A stretch of DNA of 64,000 nucleotides from contig JASWHV010000016.1 of assembly GCA_030760725.1 (NCBI GenBank), forward strand, positions 19,645,084 through 19,709,083, read 5' to 3'. A program made the translations under genes and the position numbers. Each line of letters starts with the position of its first letter. Positions within the stretch are counted from its first letter, which is position 1. Shown here in pieces: positions 56,709 through 64,000 of the stretch. Under the pieces are notes generated by a model that searched no databases, was not told the origin of the DNA, and saw only the letters and a list, made by a program, of their open reading frames with translations. The stretch is from Neostapfia colusana (taxonomy: Eukaryota > Streptophyta > Magnoliopsida > Poales > Poaceae).

Positions 56709-57463
56709 CCCGGCCGGCTGGTCTCCGGCTTGGGGCACGCAGCAGGAGCTGGCGCCGGCTGCCCCCTTCGGTGGCGCGCACGCACAGCTGCCGGGAACCG
56801 ACTGAACTGTGGTTCAGTCGGTTTGCTTTGAGGCAGAGGCTGACATGTGGGTCCCACTTCTCTTTTAACCTCTGAAATTTATTCCTAACAGCTGTGGTAA
56901 ACAGTGAACCCTATTCTACCCTTGGCAATTCAAATTATTCACCCAAGAGCCATTTGATTTGATCAAAGTTCAAATGAGGTTTGGTTTGAATGAATTTCAG
57001 CACAAGTGCAGTTTGAAATTCAAATAAAGTTTGAATTTCTCCCCCTTAGCTCATGTCAAGATCAACTCCAAATGGAGTGAAAATTGGAGTGTGAGCTCAC
57101 AAAAATGTGCTGAGCAAGAATATGCCTTCCACTTTTAAATTCAGTGGGTGAAAACAGTTTGAATTTGAATATGGTTTCAAACTGCCCTCTTCCTAACTAT
57201 ACCCAAAATGACCTCAAAAAGGTTTTGAATTTGGGTGGAACTTGGCATGGACATCCTTAGTAAAGTGTAGGAGTTTTCATATGTCCAGCCCCTCTATATC
57301 ACATGTGGGAAGTACCACTTTTGCAATGTGTGAGTTTGTTCCCTAATGAGCATGTTGATAATTGTTACTTGCTCTTTATTTGTGTTCATCATTCTTCCTC
57401 AAATGAGGTGTGTGGTGTGGTGATGAACACTGCAAATGAGTGTCAAAAACTGAGGCCCTTACA

Positions 57464-57482
57464 TTCCTCCCCCCTTAAAAGA
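57464..57482 (-). other. Polypurine tract of B3
   Basis: Minus strand TCTTTTAAGGGGGGAGGAA directly precedes the 3' LTR. Confidence 0.88.
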
Positions 57483-57531
57483 ATCTCGTCCCGAGATTAT
57501 AAGGTGAAATGAGAGAGAGGACGGTGGAAAA

Positions 57532-60500
57532 TTACCGAATATGCGACGTGAAAAAGTCGGGGTAGTTAGTGCGAAGGAATTCTTCGCTCTCCCATGTCGC
57601 TTCGTCCATGGAGTGATTACTCCACAGAACCTTGTAGAACCACAACGTACGGTTGCGTGTGGTTCGGGCCTTCTCATCAATAATCTGCACCGGTTCCTCC
57701 CGATAGGTGAGATCCGGCTGCAGTCCTTCAATGTCTTCCAGCTGAACGGTAGTTGATAGCTTGAGACACTTCCTCAGCTGGGAAACGTGAAAGACGTCGT
57801 GCACACCGGAAAGTGCTTCTGGTAATTTCAGCCGGTATGCTACCGATCCACATCTTTCGGTAATCTGGAATGGACCGATGAATCGGGGTGCCAACTTTCC
57901 TCTCACCCCAAATCTGTTTACGCCCTTCATTGGAGACACTCGTAGATATACGTGGTCCCCAACTTCGAATTGTAATGGGCGCCTTCTCCGGTCCGCATAC
58001 TGTTTTTGACGGGATTGAGCGGCTTTTAGGTTCACTTGAATTAGTCGAACCTTTTCTTCCGCGTTGTTGACAAGGTCAATCCCGAAGGTAACCCTCTCGC
58101 CAGACTCACACCAGTTCAATGGTGTGCGGCATCTTCTTCCGTATAGCGCCTCGTAGGGCGCCATCTTGATGCTGGCTTGGTACCCATTGTTGTACGAGAA
58201 CTCGGCTAACGGCAAGTGATCATCCCAATTCTTGCCGTGGTCGATAGCGCAAGCTCGTAGCATGTCTTCTAGGATTTGATTTACCCGCTCAGTTTGCCCA
58301 TCTGTCTGCGGGTGGTAGGCTGAACTACGGATCAGCTTCGTCCCCAGGGCAGCGTGTAGCTGCTCCCAAAAACGGGACACAAATAAAGTGCCCCGGTCCG
58401 ATATGATGGTACGGGGTACGCCGTATAAGCATAGGATCCGTGAGATGTACAGTTCAGCGTACTTCTTGGCGTTGTAGTTGGTGTTGACCGGGATGAAATG
58501 GGCAACTTTGGTGAGCCGATCGACGATCACCCACACAGAATCATGTTTCTGTAAGGTGGTGGGTAAACCGACGACGAAATCCATGCTCACGTCCTCCCAC
58601 TTCCAGGCAGGAATGCCCAGTGGTTGCAGCAGTCCCGGTTTCCGCATGTGGTCTGCCTTCACCCTTCGACATGTATCACACTCGGACACGTATCTTGCAG
58701 TCTCTCGCTTCATCCGTGTCCACCAAAACTTTCTTCTGAGTTCTTGATACATTTTGTTACTGCCGGGGTGAATAGAAAACTTTGATAAGTGAGCCTCATC
58801 AAAGATTTTCTTCCGTAACTCCGGGTTTCGGGGTACGACGATCCGGTCCTTGAACCATAGGACGCCGTCTCCGTCCTTCCGGAAACATTTCAACTCCCCA
58901 CTGTCTACTCGTCTCCGTAAATGTGACATGCCCTTATCATTCTTCTGGGCTGCCGCTATCTCTTCACGGATGGTGGGGATCAAAGCTAGGTTGTAGAGAG
59001 CTCCATGTGGAATCACATGTAGTGGTGGTTCGCTCTCTTCCAACGGTGTGATGGTCAGATTATTGACGTGTGACTTGCGGCTTAGCGCGTCTGCCACAAT
59101 GTTTGCCTTGCCCGGATGATAATGGATCTCTATCTCGTAATCCTTTATCAGTTCCAACCATCTTCGTTGCCTCATGTTCAGCTCCTTCTGAGTGAAGATG
59201 TACTTGAGGCTTTTGTGGTCGGTATATAAATGTACGAGGTTACCGAGTAGGTAGTGCCTCCACATTTTCAGTGCAAGTACCACGGCAGCGAGCTCCAAAT
59301 CGTGAGTTGGATAATTTTGCTCATGGTTCCTAAGCTGTCGTGATCCATACGCGACCACTCTTCGGTCTTGCATCAGCACACATCCGAGCCCAATGCCGGA
59401 TGCATCGCAGTACACATCGAACGGTTTTGTTGTGTCTGGCTGCGCCAAAACCGGTGCTGATGTCAGGTGCTTGACTAAAGCCTTGAATGCTGCTTCACAT
59501 GCTGGACTCCAAACATATTTGGTAGCCTTCTTCAGCAGCTCTGTCATTGGCTTGGCAATCTTCGAGAAGTTCGGAATGAACCTCCGATAATATCCCGCGA
59601 GTCCGAGGAAACTCCGTACCTCATGAACAGTTCTCGGGGATTTCCAATTCAGCACTTGCGTGATTTTGCTCGGGTCCACAGCGATACCCTCCGCTGAGAT
59701 GATATGCCCGAGGAAAGGCACTTGCGATATCCAAAACTCGCATTTGCTGAACTTTGCGTATAACTTGTGATCCCGCAGCCGTTGCAAGACTATACGCAGA
59801 TGTTTCTTGTGATCTTCCTCCGACTTGGAGTATACCAGGATGTCGTCGATGAAGACCACGACAAACTTGTCCAGCTCCGGCATGAACACCGAGTTCATTA
59901 AATACATGAAGTGAGCTGGAGCATTGGTGAGGCCAAAGGACATGACCAGGTACTCATAAAGTCCGTACCTTGTCGAGAAAGCTGTCTTGGGAATGTCCTC
60001 AGCCCTGATCTTAATCTGATGGTACCCGGATCTTAAATCCATCTTGGAAAAGACCTTTGCTTCGACCAACTGATCAAACAACATGTCGATCCGTGGTAAC
60101 GGGTACTTGTTCTTGATGGTTACGGCATTTAATGGACGGTAGTCCACGCAAAGCCGCAACGTTTCATCCTTCTTTTTGACAAATAATGCCGAACAACCCC
60201 ATGGCGAGGAGCTCGGCCTAATAAAACCCTTCTCCAGAAGGTCCGTGAGCTGAGTCTTCAGTTCAGCCAACTCCTTGGGCGCCATCTTGTACGGCCTTCG
60301 GGATATTGGCATGGTTCCCGGTGCAAGTTCAATCTTGAATTCCACCTCTCTATCGGGTGGCATCCCCGGCAAATCGTCCGGGAATACATCCGGGAACTCT
60401 CGGACCACTGGAATGTCTTCCAATCTGATGGTTGTGGCTTGATAGACACTTGGAAGTTTTATTTCTGGACTGTCCAGAAATAATGAGTGAGAACCGTGCA

Positions 60501-62088
60501 CTTCTGAGTTTAAGTGCACGACTCGGAGGACGGTGTCTAAAACAGCGCCGTGGCGGGTTAACCACGACATCCCTAGGATGACATCGACCTTCTGTCCCTC
60601 TAAGATAATGAGAGACGTGGGGTACACTCTACCCGCTAAGCATAATGGTGCTTTGGAGACCATTACGCTTGCTGAAATCTTCCCACCCGGTGAACAAATT
60701 AAATATGGACTATCGGTGGGTAGTATTGGCAAGCTGTGTTTAGCAATGAAAGCTTGGCTAATAAAATTATGCGTGGCGCCTGAATCAAATAGTATTATAG
60801 CGGGATGCTGGTGGAGTTGGAACATACCCGCAAGGATGGGCTCGCCCTCCGGCACGTCCTCAATGGCAAGCTGGTGGACAGTGCCGGGCCTAGGGTTTGC
60901 CCGCCGCGCATTAGTAGGGTTCCGGGGTTGATTCCTCCCCGGAAACTGTGGTGCCACTCCGCCGCCTTGCCTCTCCGGGCAACTGCTCGCGAAGTGTCCT
61001 GGACGACCACACTTGTAACATGTGGCCGCTGCTGGTGGAGTACTCGGGGGACGAAAGCCCGGCATGCGTTGCGGAGGTGCAAACGCACGCGGCATCGCCC
61101 GCTGCTGCTGTTGTTGTTGCGGTGGTGCTGGCAGTACCGGCCGGAATGCCGGTGAAGAATACGGTCGACCGCGGAACGGCATCGACCGCTGTGGTGGTTG
61201 CCAGCGTGGACCTGATGGTGGGCGATTCACCATCCGAAACTTCTGAGAAGGACCGCCTCCTTCTCCGCTGCTCTGCGGCGCGCTTCGCTTTCGCTCTGCC
61301 GCCGCCAACTCCTTGCCGGAGTCCTCCTGAACAATCGCAGCATCAATTATGTCGTTGAGGCTGCCGCGATTGAACATCGCCAGCTTGTCCTTCAGGAGCG
61401 GGTTAAGCCCCTGGTAAAAATGGTCCCGCCGCTTCTCGTCCGTATCTGCGTGATACGACGCGTAGAGCGCGAGATCGTTGAACGCCCTGGAATATTCCAG
61501 CGCGTTCCGGCTCCCTTGTTGCAGGTGTAGGAATTCCTGCGTCTTCCTCTTCATCAGACCTGGCGGTATATGATAGGCCCTGAAGGCCGTCCGGAACTCC
61601 GCCCAGGTCATCGCTCGGTCGGTGGGCTGTGAAGCACAAAAGTTGGCCCACCACGCGCTCGCGGATCCTTGGAGTTGCTGGACCGCGAACTGAGTCTTGC
61701 GCTGCTCGCTAATTTGGAGCAGCCCGAACTTCATCTCTATGGCGCGGAGCCAGTTGTCCGCGTCAAGTGGTTCATCCGCCCTTGAGAATACAGGGGGATG
61801 AGTAGCCAGGAATTCGGAGTAGGAGCTCTGTTGGCGCTCCTCACGATCTTGACGTCTCTCTGGGCGAGACGTATTCGCAATTAACGTTTGCAGCAGCTCT
61901 GTGTGCTGCTGATGTGAACCCGCCATTGCCGCGACAATGTCGGCCAATGTAACCGTTGGCAGTGGCGGTGGCGGTGTTTGCTGTTGCTGTTGCTGCTGCT
62001 GTCCCGAGGAATCCTCGGGAGGTGGTTGGGAGGTCTCTCCCCCTTGGCTAGTACCTCCAACATCGGGGTTGGCACGAGTACGCGTCAT
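57532..62088 (-). CDS. gag-pol: Intact gag-pol polyprotein of B3
   Basis: About 1518 residues from ATG 62088 (MTRTRAN, matching the MVRTR start in B1; the frame is open ten codons further upstream). Order: Gag with capsid domain and a Gln-rich N-terminal tract; CCHC knuckle CYKCGRPGHFASSC at about residue 357; aspartic protease LFDSGATHNFIS at about 430; RT with VVFIDDILVYS at about 743; RNase H YCDASGIGLGC at about 889; integrase with HHCC finger ending CDTC at about 1135 and D-D-E in DFVVG, SDRG and QTER at about 1168, 1229 and 1266; chromodomain in the last 55 residues (ATWESEEF). It makes the particle, copies RNA to DNA and integrates it. No break seen. Gag and Pol share one frame, so their ratio must be set after translation. 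Confidence 0.95.
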   Translation of the reverse strand: MTRTRANPDVGGTSQGGETSQPPPEDSSGQQQQQQQQTPPPPLPTVTLADIVAAMAGSHQQHTELLQTLIANTSRPERRQDREERQQSSYSEFLATHPPVFSRADEPLDADNWLRAIEMKFGLLQISEQRKTQFAVQQLQGSASAWWANFCASQPTDRAMTWAEFRTAFRAYHIPPGLMKRKTQEFLHLQQGSRNALEYSRAFNDLALYASYHADTDEKRRDHFYQGLNPLLKDKLAMFNRGSLNDIIDAAIVQEDSGKELAAAERKRSAPQSSGEGGGPSQKFRMVNRPPSGPRWQPPQRSMPFRGRPYSSPAFRPVLPAPPQQQQQQRAMPRAFAPPQRMPGFRPPSTPPAAATCYKCGRPGHFASSCPERQGGGVAPQFPGRNQPRNPTNARRANPRPGTVHQLAIEDVPEGEPILAGMFQLHQHPAIILFDSGATHNFISQAFIAKHSLPILPTDSPYLICSPGGKISASVMVSKAPLCLAGRVYPTSLIILEGQKVDVILGMSWLTRHGAVLDTVLRVVHLNSEVHGSHSLFLDSPEIKLPSVYQATTIRLEDIPVVREFPDVFPDDLPGMPPDREVEFKIELAPGTMPISRRPYKMAPKELAELKTQLTDLLEKGFIRPSSSPWGCSALFVKKKDETLRLCVDYRPLNAVTIKNKYPLPRIDMLFDQLVEAKVFSKMDLRSGYHQIKIRAEDIPKTAFSTRYGLYEYLVMSFGLTNAPAHFMYLMNSVFMPELDKFVVVFIDDILVYSKSEEDHKKHLRIVLQRLRDHKLYAKFSKCEFWISQVPFLGHIISAEGIAVDPSKITQVLNWKSPRTVHEVRSFLGLAGYYRRFIPNFSKIAKPMTELLKKATKYVWSPACEAAFKALVKHLTSAPVLAQPDTTKPFDVYCDASGIGLGCVLMQDRRVVAYGSRQLRNHEQNYPTHDLELAAVVLALKMWRHYLLGNLVHLYTDHKSLKYIFTQKELNMRQRRWLELIKDYEIEIHYHPGKANIVADALSRKSHVNNLTITPLEESEPPLHVIPHGALYNLALIPTIREEIAAAQKNDKGMSHLRRRVDSGELKCFRKDGDGVLWFKDRIVVPRNPELRKKIFDEAHLSKFSIHPGSNKMYQELRRKFWWTRMKRETARYVSECDTCRRVKADHMRKPGLLQPLGIPAWKWEDVSMDFVVGLPTTLQKHDSVWVIVDRLTKVAHFIPVNTNYNAKKYAELYISRILCLYGVPRTIISDRGTLFVSRFWEQLHAALGTKLIRSSAYHPQTDGQTERVNQILEDMLRACAIDHGKNWDDHLPLAEFSYNNGYQASIKMAPYEALYGRRCRTPLNWCESGERVTFGIDLVNNAEEKVRLIQVNLKAAQSRQKQYADRRRRPLQFEVGDHVYLRVSPMKGVNRFGVRGKLAPRFIGPFQITERCGSVAYRLKLPEALSGVHDVFHVSQLRKCLKLSTTVQLEDIEGLQPDLTYREEPVQIIDEKARTTRNRTLWFYKVLWSNHSMDEATWESEEFLRTNYPDFFTSHIR

Positions 62089-62359
62089 TCTGAAATTCAA
62101 CACAGCAGCAATTAGCACATGTCTTACTCAAAATTCCATAAACAGGAGTAAGTATTGAAGCGACGCATGATTAACTTGCACAACATTCACATATATTGAT
62201 AAAGCATAAACTTTATACAAGATACATTATTCTCGGATCTCCGAGAAGTCGTGCTCATGTCGTCACTACCTATACATACGCTACTGTCTACACGACATGT
62301 CACCGATTACAAAAGTTGGGTTACGCTACCCTAGCTGCCCTACTTGGCAACCGTAACCC
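62089..62359 (-). other. Spacer between upstream ORF and gag in B3
   Basis: About 270 bases. The gag-proximal 140 bases align with B1 15101-15240. There is no frame joining the two ORFs; they are in different frames, so readthrough alone cannot fuse them. Confidence 0.6.
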
Positions 62360-63304
62360 CTACTCGGAGTAGAACTCGACCTCCTGTGGGTCGTCCTCCT
62401 CCGGTACCTCTGCTGGTGGCTCGGGGTCTACCACCTCTTCTCCCATTCCAGGTTCTCCCATGGCTGGAAGACCCAAGACTACCGGTACGCCCAATACCGG
62501 GGGCACGAGGTCCTGCAATGCATGCTCCTCGTCCATAGCCTGGTTGTAGTCCTCTTCCCAGCCTTGTCCTTCCTCAATAGCGTCGTCCCGCTCTTGAGCA
62601 AGGTCCTCATTCTGCTGGGTTAGGGTCTGCACCAGCTCTTGCAACGCCGCAATGTCAACACGGCTCTTCTTCTTTGCCTTCTTCAGACGACGCAACTGAT
62701 TGTGTTGTTCATTCAGTCGCTTGATCGTCGGAAGGAGCACATTGCGGAGTGCATTGTGAGCACTCTCAAAATGATCTCCACGGCTTGTGCTCTCCTTGAG
62801 CTTGGTGGCGAGATGCTCCGTATGAACAGCTTGGCTGTCCATCACAGCGTTTCCCGCCCTCATTTGGAGGCTGAGATTTGCCTCCGCGGGGTTGTACCTT
62901 GGGCAACTCGGGTTTGTTGCCTCTAGGTACCTCTCTTCCCACACATGCTGAGCTCGTCCCTCCACCGGAACGAGTGCGTATGGAGTTCCCTCTATAGCCT
63001 GCACGTGTAGTTGGCAGAAACGTGACATAGTGTCACGGGCTGCCACTTGCCACATCCCTTCCGGTTGTCTTCCTCTCACCGTGACGGTGAACGGCACCCA
63101 ACCGGGTGGCGTAGGCCCTGCAGGAACCTCGACATGGATCGTCCACGTCTTGTTCCCCTCTTCGCCTTCTTCCTTAGCGAAGTATTGCGGCATCTGATTG
63201 TACCCGAAATATTGGAGCATTTGCCACAATGCTTCCGGGTAGCCGCTACGGTCAGAACAGTGGGAAACTACCCACCCGTTCTCCAACCGTTTATCTGCTG
63301 CCAT
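62360..63304 (-). CDS. Extra ORF upstream of gag in B3 (ORF0-like), unknown function
   Basis: An intact 314-codon frame, sense to gag, starting MAADKRLENGW at 63304. The N-terminal 110 residues look globular, with aromatic residues and WVPFTVTVRGRQ. A basic segment (KKAKKKSR, about 213-220) is followed by a probable coiled coil (LQELVQTLTQQNEDLAQERD, about 226-245). The tail is proline-rich and strongly acidic (VPEEDDPQEVEFYSE). No enzyme motif, signal peptide or membrane segment is seen. Extra ORFs before gag have been reported in some rice gypsy elements, from memory; I cannot test relatedness. It is absent from the matching place in B1. Expression would need splicing, reinitiation or a separate transcript. 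Confidence 0.75.
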   Translation of the reverse strand: MAADKRLENGWVVSHCSDRSGYPEALWQMLQYFGYNQMPQYFAKEEGEEGNKTWTIHVEVPAGPTPPGWVPFTVTVRGRQPEGMWQVAARDTMSRFCQLHVQAIEGTPYALVPVEGRAQHVWEERYLEATNPSCPRYNPAEANLSLQMRAGNAVMDSQAVHTEHLATKLKESTSRGDHFESAHNALRNVLLPTIKRLNEQHNQLRRLKKAKKKSRVDIAALQELVQTLTQQNEDLAQERDDAIEEGQGWEEDYNQAMDEEHALQDLVPPVLGVPVVLGLPAMGEPGMGEEVVDPEPPAEVPEEDDPQEVEFYSE

Positions 63305-64000
63305 CTGTAAAAATATATTTGAGAAATGTCAAATATTTATTTAAACAGTAAACCATTGAGTTATAACATAAGATATGTCATTGAACCCATAACACTTGGA
63401 AACATAGTTCAAATTTTTAAACAAATTTGACTGCTGATCTGCTGTTACCATGACAGCCCTGACCAGTTTCCATATCAATCTGATTTAGGCCAGGTTAAAA
63501 GCAAAACCAGTCCTGGAGCTCAACATCAAAGTTAAAGTTAACTTCGATAGCTTTCCAGAAAGTATTTGGTTGGCCTAAGATCTGCTCTGGTTCAAAAGTT
63601 ATGAGATGTCAAAGTTAACAGAATTTCTGGAAACAATTGGACAACACCTCCCTGCCTTAGGTACTGATTTGATCCAAGAATCCCAGTTAATTCTGTTCCT
63701 AATCTGACAAACTTTCTGTTACAAAGTTGTAACCCATCTCATAATCTTTCCAGAACTACCTCATTTTCTATTTTTGGATTTTTATGCAGGAAGTTATGCT
63801 TAATTTACAGAGAGTCTTTGCTCCGTCCTGTTTTCTAGACAGTTTCAACTCTACTGCATTTTTCGAGTGGTTAAGGGACGAAACACCTCTGGAACTCAAC
63901 AGAAAAGTTGTAAAGCTCCTCCAAAGCTTCCCAGAAATGTATCATACGACCCCAACCTCGAAAGAACTCAACCTCTAACCTCTGATTAACTTCAGCCTTG
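63305..64000 (-). other. B3 leader upstream of the extra ORF
   Basis: AT-rich leader sequence to the window edge. It aligns in patches with B1 15380-15770, for example around AGAAAAGTTGTAAAG at 63900. No gene is supported; the 64-codon plus-strand frame at 63784 has no features. Confidence 0.55.

Larger units (their letters stand above)
53416..57463 (-). repeat. 3' LTR of B3
   Basis: 4048 bases; left edge TGACACGACCCC, right edge GAGGCCCTTACA. Minus-strand signals: TATA-like CTATTTATT at 56708-56701, a GC-rich transcribed start, a proposed final intron 54828-53736, hairpin at 53776-53761, and AATAAA with TTCCGCTG near 53525-53504. R would be about 3 kb, unusually long. Confidence 0.9.
53416..64000 (-). 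mobile_element. Element B3, Tekay-like chromovirus with intact gag-pol, continues off right edge
   Basis: Minus strand: leader from 64000, extra ORF 63304-62360, gag-pol 62088-57532, polypurine tract, 3' LTR 57463-53416. It inserted into C2 at CTGCA (53411-53415). The 5' LTR and primer site lie outside the window, so LTR age cannot be measured. An uninterrupted polyprotein of about 1518 codons suggests a young and possibly autonomous copy. Confidence 0.92.

Noticed and set aside
57541..57756. Plus-strand frames opposite the B3 gag-pol
   Set aside because: They are antisense shadows of a complete, motif-rich polyprotein.

Overview
The window looks like intergenic heterochromatin from a large plant genome, most likely a grass. 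It contains no host gene, rRNA, tRNA or CRISPR that I can support. It is almost entirely nested and broken Ty3/gypsy LTR retrotransposons. Most are chromoviruses of the Tekay/Del type: 3-4 kb LTRs, an initiator-tRNA-Met primer site, a gag-pol reading frame and a C-terminal chromodomain. One remnant belongs to the Tat lineage. The assignment to plant/grass and to these lineages is inference from family knowledge, not from a search.

Layout. 1-10788: element A1 (+), LTR-gag-pol-LTR, cut by the window edge. 10789-12102: a second A internal region fused directly to the A1 3' LTR and broken inside gag. 12103-20749: element B1 (-), truncated inside pol, with leader and 5' LTR. 20750-20914: a small older host piece. 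20915-41320: element A2 (-), flanked by target duplication ATGGA, its 5' LTR split by the C1 complex at 29726-39280 (+, flanked by CTGCA; LTR, RNase H-integrase, LTR, partial LTR). 41326-46195: Tat remnant T with gag, RNase H and integrase fragments and a large tandem array. 46196-52545: element B2 (+), 5' truncated. 52546-53415: C2 (-), an LTR fragment inserted in the B2 LTR. 53416-64000: element B3 (-), inserted in C2, with a complete 4 kb LTR, one uninterrupted gag-pol frame and an extra upstream ORF; it runs off the right edge.

How the parts work. A2, B3 and the C units carry the cis signals of reverse transcription (primer site, polypurine tract, LTRs), but only B3 has an uninterrupted polyprotein. 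A1, A2, B1, B2 and C1 are pseudogenised.

Main unexpected signal. Inside the LTRs of all three chromovirus families (A, B, C) I can read the same small split gene. A middle exon with length divisible by three (81, 81, 78 and 69 bases) starts and ends in the same codon phase. A final intron of 1.1-1.2 kb follows, starting with a GC (not GT) donor, and then a short last exon with a stop. The intron carries a conserved ACTTGCTGAG block with a hairpin whose stem differs between families but stays paired. Four differences between two copies of the last exon of family C are all synonymous. I know of no description of this LTR gene; it is the best candidate here for an undescribed system. The separate 314-codon ORF upstream of gag in B3 is the second.
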